Positions 47,200-56,117 are shown, counted from the stretch's first letter. The stretch is 64,000 nucleotides of DNA from an uncultured Aquimarina sp. (GCA_947498705.1 CANMLW010000001.1:1-64000); one strand, 5' to 3'. Numbers and translations are program-made. Notes: generated by a model not told the origin, from the letters alone.

Positions 47200-47541
47200 A
47201 TGATTAAAACATTGTCAACCTTATTGTTATTCATATTATTTTTTGTTGGCTTCAGCGCAACACCCAATACGGAATTAGAAACTACACCAGAAATTGAGAA
47301 CACCGTTGATCACGTTTCGACACAGAATTTGTGTTGGTGGGCAACAATTACTGTTCGTGTTAGTTTACTCCCTACAAAATATGAAAAAGTTTCATCACGT
47401 GGAAATAGTAAAGCGGCTGCAAAAGCATGTGCCATTTCTTGGGCTACCGAATTGTATGGTATTGGTATTAAGGTAATTACTACTGATTATACGCGAGCAT
47501 CTGAATGTGAAAGAAATGATCCCAGATATTCTATTGATTAG
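47200..47541 (+). CDS. Small secreted protein of unknown function
   Basis: 113 residues from the ATG at 47200. Signal peptide to about GFSA (residue 21). The mature part has an N-terminal acidic stretch (NTELETTPEIENT), then a compact domain with three cysteines (NLCWW, KACAIS, ASECER). No family. A hairpin follows the stop. An alternative earlier ATG at 47143 adds 19 residues without function. Confidence 0.6.
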   Translation: MIKTLSTLLLFILFFVGFSATPNTELETTPEIENTVDHVSTQNLCWWATITVRVSLLPTKYEKVSSRGNSKAAAKACAISWATELYGIGIKVITTDYTRASECERNDPRYSID

Positions 47542-47910
47542 ATTCTGAAATCATTTCAATTGTAACTGAATCCTTATAGTAGTTTGCAAGCTATAAGGAT
47601 TTAAGGTTTACTATAAATAGAAAAAAGCATATCAAAGGATAGGAAAGCATTCATTTAGAAAAACATTATTGATTTATGATAATTATTAAAAAAGCATATG
47701 AAATTTATAACAACAGAGAACAATAACACCATAGATTAAAATAACAGCACTGCGTAAAACCATTTCCCTGCTAATTAGTTCTAACAGTTTAGAGGGATTT
47801 TTATGACTCACACGTAATTCGGGAAATTCGATATCAACTTTTTGTAAACAAATACTTCATTCTCTATGTTTGTTTGTATAGAATTAATAATTAAAAAACA
47901 ATTACATTTT
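47542..47910. other. Gap between the 47200 gene and the GG-leader gene
   Basis: About 370 nt. Apart from the hairpin at 47569-47601 I see no coding frame. The element TTCGGGAAATTCG (47818-47830) precedes the peptide gene and resembles the motifs at 44624 and 48221. Confidence 0.25.
47569..47601 (+). terminator. Hairpin after the 47200-47541 gene
   Basis: 11-bp arms (AATCCTTATAG with CTATAAGGATT), 11-nt loop. Only a weak T-content follows, so the terminator role is tentative. Confidence 0.45.
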
Positions 47911-48087
47911 ATGAACAATCAATCATCATTAAGAAAAATAAATTATGAAGAGCTCCTTGGTTTAAAGTTAAACAACTTACGCGTTATAGTAGGTGGAGCT
48001 AAAGTTATGAAGAACAAGGTAGGTGATAAGATCAGTACCAGTTATATATCATTTGGTTACGATGTTGTTAATGGAAAACCACTTTAA
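47911..48087 (+). CDS. Double-glycine leader peptide, bacteriocin/RiPP precursor-like
   Basis: 58 residues from the ATG at 47911 (MNNQSSLRKINYEE). An upstream ATG at 47866 adds 15 residues and breaks the leader pattern. Residues 1-29 read like a double-glycine leader: polar start, an E-L-L-x-L-x-L-x-x-L spacing, then RVIVGG. Cleavage after GG would release a 29-residue core starting AKVMKNK and ending VNGKPL, with Tyr, Ser and Gly. No cysteine in the core, and no C39 transporter or modification enzyme in this window. Followed by a strong terminator. Precursor role is inference. Confidence 0.5.
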   Translation: MNNQSSLRKINYEELLGLKLNNLRVIVGGAKVMKNKVGDKISTSYISFGYDVVNGKPL

Positions 48088-48154
48088 TATATTAAAATAT
48101 TATAGTTATATAAAGAAGGGTTTTTATCTTTTTTTTTAACTGTACCTGTTATAT

Positions 48155-48187
48155 AAAAACCGTTTGACTAATTGTCGGACGGTTTTT
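48155..48187 (+). terminator. Strong terminator after the GG-leader peptide gene
   Basis: 14-bp stem with two G-T pairs (AAAAACCGT...ACGGTTTTT), 5-nt loop, and an uninterrupted T-run. Plus-strand, about 70 nt after the stop. Confidence 0.8.
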
Positions 48188-48358
48188 TTATTGTTTTCAG
48201 CCTAAATCGTACTTGTAAAATTCGGGGAAATTTTAGTTTTTATAATTTAATTAACTAATTGTTTTATAGTGTTTTGAGTGTCATTTTGTAATATTATAAT
48301 CTGCTATACTTATATACCACCCCATGTCCGAGGATTTCTTCGGGTATGGGTGTTTTTT
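48188..48358 (+). ncRNA. Possible small RNA between two terminators
   Basis: 170 nt without a coding frame, ending in a 13-bp hairpin (48318-48352, one bulged C) and a 6-T run. This second terminator follows the peptide-gene terminator with no gene between, which would be explained by a short non-coding transcript. No family recognised. Confidence 0.3.
48318..48358 (+). terminator. Second intrinsic terminator
   Basis: Stem arms 48318-48331 and 48340-48352 with one bulged C, including two G-T pairs, followed by six T. About 60 nt upstream of the next gene's start. Confidence 0.65.
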
Positions 48359-48416
48359 GTTTAAAAATTAAGTAAACCTTGATAATATAAATACTAATAC
48401 ACTAAAATCAACTTAA

Positions 48417-50087
48417 ATGAAAAAATTAATTTACGTAATTCCAGTTTTTATTATTGTATTTTCTTCAATAAAGTCGAGTGCCCAATTTAGGAAAAAGTAT
48501 GAGGTTATAATTGATTATCATGATTTTGATAAATTATATAACAAACATGATTTCTACGGTGATATTTTTAGATATAACCAAAAGAATTCAACTAATAAAA
48601 CTAGAATCCAAAGTGTAAAAAAAGGAGAGTTTCCTCAAAATGGAATAAAACTCGATGTCAATCTTTTTAGAAATGAAAGTATAGAATTGAAATTTTATTT
48701 ATCGAGGAAAGGTAAAGATGATAAAATAGATACTTATCACCAAACTATAACATCAGAAGAGTTAGAACTTAACGGTAGAATTGATTTTTCATTGAGTTCT
48801 AAAGATTGGAATAACAAATCATATTCTACAGAAGAATTTATGAATTATTTAGCTTCATTGATTCAAACAAGAGAACAAGAAGTTATTATGGATGCAAGTT
48901 TACATTCGAAGTTAACTTCATTACCACTTGGCACATTTATATTTATAGATAAAGAGAACCTTCAGAATATTCAACAATACCGGATTCCAGAGTTTAATGA
49001 AATTAAAATTGATTCGTCAATTCCTCAATCAGCTTTAATGATGAAATATTCTAAGGTTGTTAGTAAAGAGATGGATGGTTCGATTCATGCATCATTTTCC
49101 CAAAACAAGATAATGGCAAGTGTAAAGTCTGTCGTTGAGTCTTCTGATTTTGTTGAGCTTAGTATGAATTTAGATAAATTTCACAGAAAATATGTAGAAA
49201 ATGTAGGAGCGGTACATTTTAAGTACTTAACTGAAGATGAATCAAAATTAAATGATTGGTTTAAAGATAAAATTGAGATAATAAATTCTGCTGATAATAA
49301 AACACGATATGAATTACATTTCACAACTGGTTATAAATTAATTGATGAATTAAAAATCACTTATAATTCATATAAGGATTTATCTAATCAAACAGAAGTA
49401 GATTTAGATATTTATGAGGTTGTTACTGCAGGTGGAGGGGCTAAATTTACTAAATATAAATCGGTTAAAGATACCCTTGTAGCTTCAAATTATCTTGTTG
49501 ATGTTGAAACTGAAAATATGACTAATACATTTTATAGATTAGCTGATTTTTACAAGATAAAAGAAGGCACTCATAATAAAACTAAATTACTAAAGTCTCA
49601 ATTAAAGTATTCTGAAAATAGTATAAAAAACAATATTGAATTATTTAAATCAACATATAATGACTTTCTAAATCAATATTCAAATAAAAATTTACCAATT
49701 GATGAACATTTCGTGAAATTAGATTGTTTAGATAATTGCGTTAATAAAATTATTCCAATATCTAATATAATGAAAGGGTATGATATTGATATCATTACTT
49801 TAATATACGAACTGTATTTAAACGAGAAATACAAGTTCTTGAGTGAAGAAGAAAAAAGGACTCGCGTAATTATTAGTAGTCAAAATATACTGAAATCTAA
49901 ATTTTACATCACAAAAGATATTGCATCAGAAATTGTTGCAACTTATGCGGCAATAAATTATTTAAATTCTCAATTAAATAATGATAATCCTCTTAGTTTT
50001 AAAGCATATATGGAAGAATATATTAACTCTGATGATTATAAAAATTCGGGGCGTCCATTATCGAAATTACTTTTAGGTGCTTTGTAA
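48417..50087 (+). CDS. Large secreted protein of unknown function
   Basis: 556 residues with a signal peptide (to SSAQ, about 23). Charged and asparagine/lysine-rich throughout, beta-rich in the first 330 residues (FRNESIELKFYLSRKG), helical near the end (KYKFLSEEEKRTRV). No domain recognised, no T9SS sorting domain. The base composition is markedly AT-rich, suggesting recent acquisition. It is followed 100 nt on by an amidase without signal peptide, and the pair might be an effector/lysis set, but nothing confirms that. Confidence 0.6.
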   Translation: MKKLIYVIPVFIIVFSSIKSSAQFRKKYEVIIDYHDFDKLYNKHDFYGDIFRYNQKNSTNKTRIQSVKKGEFPQNGIKLDVNLFRNESIELKFYLSRKGKDDKIDTYHQTITSEELELNGRIDFSLSSKDWNNKSYSTEEFMNYLASLIQTREQEVIMDASLHSKLTSLPLGTFIFIDKENLQNIQQYRIPEFNEIKIDSSIPQSALMMKYSKVVSKEMDGSIHASFSQNKIMASVKSVVESSDFVELSMNLDKFHRKYVENVGAVHFKYLTEDESKLNDWFKDKIEIINSADNKTRYELHFTTGYKLIDELKITYNSYKDLSNQTEVDLDIYEVVTAGGGAKFTKYKSVKDTLVASNYLVDVETENMTNTFYRLADFYKIKEGTHNKTKLLKSQLKYSENSIKNNIELFKSTYNDFLNQYSNKNLPIDEHFVKLDCLDNCVNKIIPISNIMKGYDIDIITLIYELYLNEKYKFLSEEEKRTRVIISSQNILKSKFYITKDIASEIVATYAAINYLNSQLNNDNPLSFKAYMEEYINSDDYKNSGRPLSKLLLGAL

Positions 50088-50187
50088 CAAATTATAAAAT
50101 CTACCAAAGAATAGGAGATTGTTGCTGTTTATTAGTAAGTTACATCTTTGGTACTATATAAATCAGATGAATTAAGTTATTATTTGC

Positions 50188-50823
50188 ATGAAGAATATTA
50201 TTTTAGATTTTGGTCATGGAGGCCTCGATAAAAATAGGAAGTATACGACAGCTCCAGATAAAATGTATGAATTTACTAATGGTGAAATTGCCTACGAAGG
50301 TGTGTTAAATAGACAAATTGGAGGGTTATTAGAAATATTTCTAAAGTCTCACTCAAATTTAAATATTGTAACTACCGTTAAAGCTTCTGATCCAAGAGAT
50401 TTGACTTTGTCGTATAGAGTTAAAGTAGCAAATTCGTATCCCGCTTCTAACACACTATTTGTATCTATACATTCAAATGCATCAAAAAACCATAATGCGA
50501 GTGGTTTTTCCATTTTTACATCAAAAGGAAAAACTAAAAGTGACCAACTTACAACTTGTATTGGGAATGAAGTGAAGCAGTTATACAATGAACTTGATCT
50601 AAAGCTTAGGTTTGATTATTTTGTAGATGGTGATTTGGATAAAGAGAGAAAGTTCGATGAGTTAGATTATTATGTATTAAGAAAAACAAAATGTCCAGCT
50701 GTTTTATTAGAATGTTTATTTTTTGATTATTGGGATGATTATGTTCATCTAAAAAATCCCGAATTTCAAAAAGAACTTGCGTGGAATATATATAGAGGCA
50801 TAATAAAATATGTTTCAATATAA
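50188..50823 (+). CDS. N-acetylmuramoyl-L-alanine amidase (Amidase_3), no signal peptide
   Basis: 211 residues. Zinc ligands are His in DFGHGG (residue 10), Glu in YEGVLNR (about 35) and His in SIHSNA (about 94), with the catalytic Glu in LLECLFFD (about 173). These are the residues of Amidase_3 zinc hydrolases that cut the amide between MurNAc and L-Ala. No signal peptide or cell-wall-binding domain, so it resembles phage or island lysins rather than the usual periplasmic AmiC. Sits beside an orphan secreted protein, in AT-rich accessory DNA. Confidence 0.8.
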   Translation: MKNIILDFGHGGLDKNRKYTTAPDKMYEFTNGEIAYEGVLNRQIGGLLEIFLKSHSNLNIVTTVKASDPRDLTLSYRVKVANSYPASNTLFVSIHSNASKNHNASGFSIFTSKGKTKSDQLTTCIGNEVKQLYNELDLKLRFDYFVDGDLDKERKFDELDYYVLRKTKCPAVLLECLFFDYWDDYVHLKNPEFQKELAWNIYRGIIKYVSI

Positions 50824-50879
50824 AGGTATTTAAATCATTTATATTCTGACTTTATATTAATAATATAAAATCATAAGAA

Positions 50880-50923
50880 TTTTCATCATAAAAAAGTTGT
50901 AAATAACTTTTTTATGATGAAAA
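50880..50923. repeat. 19-bp perfect inverted repeat overlapping a start codon
   Basis: Perfect 19-bp arms (50880-50898 and 50905-50923) around GTAAAT. The right arm contains the ATG of the 50914-51147 frame. Could terminate the amidase transcript or hide that start codon in RNA. Confidence 0.6.
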
Positions 50924-51147
50924 CAAGCCTTATGGGTTACCACGGATCATTTGATGAACAACTTAAAAGTGTAGAAGAGCATTACAATGTTAAGAGAAGG
51001 GATCAGTTCGAAATAGGTGAAAATGATTTTATAACACATCATATTAACCGTTTCGCTCATCCTGATATGTTAATCATCCCGAAAATAAATGACCTGATGA
51101 TAAGAGATTTACGATTTTATTTGTATAAACATAACAATTGGTTTTGA
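50914..51147 (+). CDS. Small protein of unknown function
   Basis: 77 residues. No signal peptide, mixed charge, histidine-rich in the middle (FITHHINRFAHPDML). The ATG at 50914 lies in a hairpin; an internal ATG at 50932 (MGYHGSFDEQ) is an alternative start that would leave the hairpin upstream. No family recognised. Confidence 0.4.
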   Translation: MMKTSLMGYHGSFDEQLKSVEEHYNVKRRDQFEIGENDFITHHINRFAHPDMLIIPKINDLMIRDLRFYLYKHNNWF

Positions 51148-51183
51148 TCCGGTTTCAACTTTGGACTTATAGTATAAAAAGCA

Positions 51184-51215
51184 AAAAACGCTTCAATATG
51201 TATTGAAGCGTTTTT
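51184..51215. terminator. Bidirectional terminator at the tRNA-Ser end
   Basis: 15-bp perfect stem (51184-51198 with 51201-51215) around a 2-nt spacer, flanked by A/T-runs on both sides, so it can end the minus-strand tRNA-Ser and the plus-strand gene before it. Confidence 0.8.
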
Positions 51216-51220
51216 GTTTG

Positions 51221-51305
51221 CGGAGAAAGAGGGATTCGAACCCCCGGAGGTGTGACCCTCAACAGTTTTCAAGACTGCCGCATTCGACCACTCTGCCATT
51301 TCTCC
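51221..51305 (-). tRNA. tRNA-Ser (TGA)
   Basis: Reverse strand folds as a class II tRNA: acceptor GGAGAAA with TTTCTCC, D-arm, anticodon loop CTTGAAA with anticodon TGA, a long variable arm, and T-arm loop GTTCGAATC. The 3' CCA is not encoded. Anticodon TGA decodes UCN serine codons. Confidence 0.9.
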
Positions 51306-51476
51306 AGTGTTTAGTCTCATCAAGTATTCCCTGAATGCGGGTGCAAATATAAAACCTTTTTTTAATCTAAAAAGAATAATTTGAAAAAAAATTAAAAGTA
51401 TTTGCCAAAAAAATATTAATCATATAGTCATGTGTAATGATTTAAGTATATTGTACTTTACTAATTAAAAATACAT

Positions 51477-52538
51477 ATGAAAAATAGTGTTATTGTAATT
51501 GCTTCTTTTATAGCTTGTTGCTGCGGTACTCCTCGTAATTCTTCGACAAATGAAGCTAAAAATAATTCTACAGAAAGTGCAAGTAGAGAAAATGTAGCAA
51601 TTAACTATGCAAAAAAAATTACGGCAAAAGAATTAAAAGAATATTTATACACTTTTGCCAGTGACGAATTTGAAGGGCGTGATACAGGAGAACCAGGTCA
51701 AAAGAAAGCGGCAGAGTTTTTAAAGAAACAATATAAGAAAATGGGGATTCCTTCTCCGTTAGGAGGAGATGATTACTTTCAGGAAATACCCAGTTCGTAT
51801 TTTAGAGGAGGTATCAACGATTCAGAAAATGTACTGGCCTATATAAAGGGGACAGAAAAACCAGAAGAAATAATAGTGATTTCTGCGCATTATGATCATA
51901 TTGGTATCGATAAGGAAGGGAATATTTATAACGGCGCTGATGATGATGGTTCAGGAAACGTGAGTATGTTAGAAATCGCAGAAGCTTTTAAAGAAGCGAA
52001 AAAAGATGGTTTTGGCCCAAAAAGATCCATTTTATTTTTACATGTTACAGGAGAAGAGAAAGGATTGTATGGTTCTAGGTTTTATACAGAAAACCCTGTG
52101 TTTCCTTTAGAAAAAACAATTGCAGATCTTAATATTGATATGATTGGTAGAGTAGATAAAAATCATGAAGATGAAGATAAAAGAAATTATATTTATTTAA
52201 TTGGAAGTGATCGTTTAAGTACAGATTTACATGAAATAAGTGAGAAGGTAAATGAGACTTATACCCAATTGGATTTGGATTATACTTATAATGACAAAGA
52301 TGACCCAAATAGATTTTATTTCAGAAGTGATCATTATAACTTTGCAAAACATAACATTCCTATTATATTTTATTTTAATGGGGTGCATGAAGATTATCAT
52401 AAACCAACAGATACGGCAGATAAAATAGAATATGAGCTATTGACCAAAAGAGCACAATTAGTATTTTACACTGCTTGGGAAGTTGCCAATAGATTAGATA
52501 GAATTGTTGTAGATGGCGCCGATAGTGAAGGAGAATAA
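51477..52538 (+). CDS. M28-family metallopeptidase, probable lipoprotein
   Basis: 353 residues. N-terminal signal followed by cysteines (IACCC), likely lipidated. M28 zinc-aminopeptidase motifs in order: SAHYDHIG (zinc ligand), NGADDDGSG (bridging Asp), TGEEKGLYGS (catalytic Glu-Glu), NIDMIGR and RSDHYNF/HKPTDT (last zinc ligand His). The fold cleaves N-terminal residues of peptides in the periplasm or at the surface. Monocistronic with its own terminator after it. Confidence 0.92.
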   Translation: MKNSVIVIASFIACCCGTPRNSSTNEAKNNSTESASRENVAINYAKKITAKELKEYLYTFASDEFEGRDTGEPGQKKAAEFLKKQYKKMGIPSPLGGDDYFQEIPSSYFRGGINDSENVLAYIKGTEKPEEIIVISAHYDHIGIDKEGNIYNGADDDGSGNVSMLEIAEAFKEAKKDGFGPKRSILFLHVTGEEKGLYGSRFYTENPVFPLEKTIADLNIDMIGRVDKNHEDEDKRNYIYLIGSDRLSTDLHEISEKVNETYTQLDLDYTYNDKDDPNRFYFRSDHYNFAKHNIPIIFYFNGVHEDYHKPTDTADKIEYELLTKRAQLVFYTAWEVANRLDRIVVDGADSEGE

Positions 52539-52563
52539 GTAAAAATAGTACTAAATATATGTT

Positions 52564-52594
52564 AAAGGCTATCCGTTTTGGGTAGCCTTTTTTA
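52564..52594 (+). terminator. Terminator after the M28 peptidase gene
   Basis: Stem AAAGGCTA with TAGCCTTT plus a wobble extension, then a T-run. Confidence 0.7.
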
Positions 52595-52858
52595 GTGAAG
52601 AAACATTAAATAGATGAGAAAATGATTGCCTATTTATACATAAATTACTGGCGTTTATATAATTGTTTTAATCGGTAGTCGTAGGCTATACCAAGTTTTG
52701 ATTATGGCGGTTATTTGCAAATATTTTTTTGTTAATTTTTACTTGTAAAAATTAACAAATACTTAATAGATTCACTCACCAGAAGTGTTTGTTTTGCGGT
52801 GTCGATTAGTGACGTTTAATTTTAATAATTACACATAAAAAATTTTAACAAAACAAAC
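52595..52858. other. Gap before the CARDB protein gene
   Basis: Part of a 320-nt intergenic stretch (52539-52858). No coding frame. It should hold the promoter for the 52859 gene but I could not place a clear -7 element. Confidence 0.25.
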
Positions 52859-54328
52859 ATGAAAAAGCAATTTATTTTAATGGCATTCATAGTAATGTCC
52901 TCCCCATTTTTATTCGCACAGGATATTGATGTAACCATTTCTACATCACAAGTGTCGAGTGTTGTTCAGGCAAGAGAGTATGCTTTATTAAGTTGGTCTG
53001 TAAAGAGTAGAAATAATACAGCAGCCCCAGAAAGTAAAATCAAGTTCTATCTTTCTAAGGATAGTGAATCATCCAGAGATGATTTGTTTTTAGGTAGTGC
53101 TGTAGTACCAGAATTAGTAGAAGGAAACGAAGGACCCGTACAATATCTTTGGGTACAGATTCCTTCAGATGTATCCGCAGGAAATTATTACATCCTTTTT
53201 CATGTAGATGCTGATAATGAAATTGCAGAAGCGAGTGAATCAGACAATGTTAAAGCAGAGGACATAGAGGTATTGGTAACTGCAAAGTCTGATTTAGTAG
53301 TGTCTTCTACAGATTTGCCGTTAACAGGTATAGAAGGTAATCAAGTAAAAATAGGATGGGCGATACAAAACCAGGGGAATGCTCCTGCTGTACAAACTTA
53401 TCTTACCGTTTACCTTTCAGAAACCCCAGAAATTACAGATAACGCTGTAAAGGTTTTAGGAGTTAATGTAGACCCTGTTTATGAAGGAGAACGTGTTACA
53501 AACGATGCCATTATTACGATACCAAGTGATAGTAGAATTGATGGAGGTGTTATAGGAAAACGTTATCTGGTTTTTGAAGTAGATAGTAATGAGCAGGAAA
53601 GAGAGTCTAATGAATCTAATAATACAGATTTTAAAAGAATTAATATCTCGGGTAACTCTGATTTGGTAAGCACTGCTATAGCGGCATACGGAAGCATTGA
53701 TTATTATGCTCCTCATGTAAAAGGAGTGGTATATGATGTAGAATTTCAGGTAACAAATCAAGGTAGTGCCGCTACAGGAAAGACAAGTACAGTAAAATGT
53801 TACCTTTCTAGAGATAATAAATTAGATGCGAATGATGAGTTAATACGCACCATTTCTAATATTCCTGCACTAGATGCTAATGAGTCTCATAGTATTCGTT
53901 TTTTTAATCGTTGGGATCGATACTTTCCTGGTCCAGGAGGATCAATCGACTTACAACATAAGTTAAATGAATTGTTACAGCACAAGTTGATTATAGTGTT
54001 AGATACAGAAAATGTTATTGCAGAGTCTAATGAGGATAATAATGCTGTAGCACAAGGGCTTATTATCAAGCCATCGCATGTAATACCAGGTACTGCAGAA
54101 GAGCCTGAAACTACAGTAGCATTTCCGATTCCTGTAAGAGATGTTTTAAATGTTACCGTAATCGATAATACACAAATTACTATTCACAGTACTTCTAACG
54201 GTGCTTCTGTGATTACCAAAGAGTTTCCTTTGGCAGGTACCTATCAGCTAGATGTTAGCTCTTTAAGAACAGGAGGGTACGTTTTACAAGATAATAGAGG
54301 TAAAAAAATCAACTTTGTTAAAGAGTAA
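52859..54328 (+). CDS. Secreted CARDB-repeat protein with T9SS type A sorting domain
   Basis: 489 residues. Signal peptide to FLFAQ (about 20). Three CARDB-type Ig-like domains in a row, each with the E-S-N/D-E-D/S-N-N-like end (ASESDNVK, ESNESNNT, AESNEDNNA). The C-terminal 75 residues from AFPIPVRDVLNV to INFVKE are a T9SS type A sorting domain, so the protein is exported to the cell surface. CARDB domains are found in adhesins and large surface proteins. Function: probably adhesion or scaffolding. Confidence 0.85.
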   Translation: MKKQFILMAFIVMSSPFLFAQDIDVTISTSQVSSVVQAREYALLSWSVKSRNNTAAPESKIKFYLSKDSESSRDDLFLGSAVVPELVEGNEGPVQYLWVQIPSDVSAGNYYILFHVDADNEIAEASESDNVKAEDIEVLVTAKSDLVVSSTDLPLTGIEGNQVKIGWAIQNQGNAPAVQTYLTVYLSETPEITDNAVKVLGVNVDPVYEGERVTNDAIITIPSDSRIDGGVIGKRYLVFEVDSNEQERESNESNNTDFKRINISGNSDLVSTAIAAYGSIDYYAPHVKGVVYDVEFQVTNQGSAATGKTSTVKCYLSRDNKLDANDELIRTISNIPALDANESHSIRFFNRWDRYFPGPGGSIDLQHKLNELLQHKLIIVLDTENVIAESNEDNNAVAQGLIIKPSHVIPGTAEEPETTVAFPIPVRDVLNVTVIDNTQITIHSTSNGASVITKEFPLAGTYQLDVSSLRTGGYVLQDNRGKKINFVKE

Positions 54329-54360
54329 TAAATAATAATAACCTAGTACCAATCAAATTT

Positions 54361-54390
54361 AAAAATCGAGAGCCTGAGCTCTCGATTTTT
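54361..54390 (+). terminator. Strong terminator after the CARDB gene
   Basis: 13-bp perfect stem (54361-54373 with 54378-54390), 4-nt loop, T-run on both sides. Confidence 0.85.
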
Positions 54391-54528
54391 TTGTTTCTAC
54401 GATAAAATAGGAGGGAAGATAAATAAGGTATACAAGCTTGGTGTTCTGGTATTATAAATTTTGCTACATTTAGTCATGGTACGTTATGTGTATTTCGAGT
54501 TGCTTTTAACAAATAAAAATTAAAACAT

Positions 54529-55446
54529 ATGAGATTGCTAATTAATTTTCTTTTCTGGGGTTTATTAATTCCTGTCATAGGTTATTCGCAAAAAAAAGGT
54601 GACCAACTTAAGTATCTTGAACAAGAACCTCCATCATTAACTCCAAAGGTGTTTGCTCCCGGCCTTATTTCCAAAAGCGAGCAATCAGAGTTTGGTTCGG
54701 TTTTTAATAAAGAAGCAACGGCTTTTTATTATGGGGTAGATATTGGTGGAAGAACAGAGATACATTATACAGAATTAAAAGATAGTGGTTGGAGCAAGCC
54801 AAAAGTCATCCTGTCTCACGAAAAATATGGATATAATGATCCTTTTCTTTCTCCAGACGGAAAGCGATTATATTTCATATCACAACGAACATTAGATGGG
54901 GTGGATGCCAAGCAAGATCATGATATTTGGTACGTAGAAAAAGAGGGAGATAAATGGTCAGACCCTATCAATGCAGGATCCAATATCAATACCAATAGAG
55001 ATGAATATTACATATCGTTTACAGCAACGGGAACTATGTATTTTTCATCAAATAAAATAACATCAGAAAAAAGGGGAAACGATTTTGATGTTTATTTTTC
55101 TGAAAATATTGATGGAAAATTTCAGGAAGCAATTGCACTGGATCATTCAATCAACACTTCAAACTATGAAGCAGATGTTTTTATAGATCCAAAAGAAACC
55201 TATATCATTTTTTGCGCAAGGAGACCAGAAGGCCTAGGTCGAGGGGATCTTTATATTAGTTTCAAAAATACAGATGGTACATGGACAAAATCTGTGAATA
55301 TGGGAGATAAAATAAATACAAAAAAACATGAGCTTTGCCCTTTTGTGTCTCATGATGGTAAGTATTTATTTTATACCAGTAATCAGGATATATACTGGGT
55401 AAGTGCAGAAATTATTAACGTAATAAAAAAAGAAATAAGTAAATAG
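54529..55446 (+). CDS. Secreted PD40/TolB-like beta-propeller protein
   Basis: 305 residues with a signal peptide (to VIGYSQ). The mature part holds repeated PD40/WD40-like strands: DPFLSPDGKRLYFIS, EYYISFTATGTMYFSS, FVSHDGKYLFYTS. These are the blades of TolB-type propellers in the periplasm or outer membrane. Many Bacteroidota relatives sit next to OmpA-family or transporter genes. It is followed by the interrupted Crp-type gene, 33 nt on, so it might be a coupled target, but no such link is proven. Confidence 0.8.
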   Translation: MRLLINFLFWGLLIPVIGYSQKKGDQLKYLEQEPPSLTPKVFAPGLISKSEQSEFGSVFNKEATAFYYGVDIGGRTEIHYTELKDSGWSKPKVILSHEKYGYNDPFLSPDGKRLYFISQRTLDGVDAKQDHDIWYVEKEGDKWSDPINAGSNINTNRDEYYISFTATGTMYFSSNKITSEKRGNDFDVYFSENIDGKFQEAIALDHSINTSNYEADVFIDPKETYIIFCARRPEGLGRGDLYISFKNTDGTWTKSVNMGDKINTKKHELCPFVSHDGKYLFYTSNQDIYWVSAEIINVIKKEISK

Positions 55447-55479
55447 CCAGATGTATACTACCTAGTTATAAATTTAAAA

Positions 55480-56058
55480 ATGACCCCCGAACTTAAAGAA
55501 ATATCACAATTTTTTGAAACCAAATACCCTCTTAATAAAGAAGGCTTAAGAGAATTACTTTCTTTGTTCAAAATAGCGAGATTTAAAAAAGGAAGTCAAA
55601 TTTTGATATCAGAAAATGAAGAAAAAGAACTACGTTTTTTAAACCAAGGTGTTATAAGAGAGTATTATGCTACTTAAGAAAAAGAAACCAATATTAATTT
55701 TTATACGAAACCGCAATTCATAACAGATTTATCATCATTCAACAATGACTTGAAAACCAAAAAGAATCAGGAGAGTCTTACAGACATTGAGCTACTAAGT
55801 ATTGATAAAAAAGCATTTCGAGAATTGCTGCAAAAGTATGAATGTGGGAAATCTTTTATAGACTTGTCATTTCAGAAATTGTTACGTCAAAAGGAACTGT
55901 TAGAGTATAATAGGTTAACAAAAACAGCTGATGAATTGTATAAAGAATTGTTTATTTATAGACCGCATTGGTTAGAAAAAGTTCCTCAATACCATATCGC
56001 TTCTTACTTGAATATTACTCCAGAAACCCTTAGTCGTATTAGAAAAAGGATTTCTTGA
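55480..56058 (+). pseudogene. Crp/Fnr-family regulator with an in-frame stop
   Basis: The frame is open before and after a TAA at 55675-55677 and stays in the same frame. Upstream part: cyclic-nucleotide-binding-like beta-roll (FKKGSQILISENEEKELRFL, GVIREYYAT). Downstream part: EKETNINFYTKPQFI, LTDIELLSIDKKAF, then an HTH (IASYLNITPETLSRIRKR). The two join exactly as one Crp/Fnr protein of 192 residues. A stop at this site probably makes it non-functional, unless the stop is read through or is a sequencing error. A possible restart ATG is not near the HTH. It neighbours an MBL hydrolase. Confidence 0.8.
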
Positions 56059-56117
56059 TTTGGATCAATGAAAATTTAAGTTTTCATTCTCAGTTTTGTA
56101 CCTACAAATACAACGTT

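Noticed and set aside
51117-51323. Minus-strand frame over the tRNA-Ser
   Set aside because: It reads through the tRNA and its terminator.
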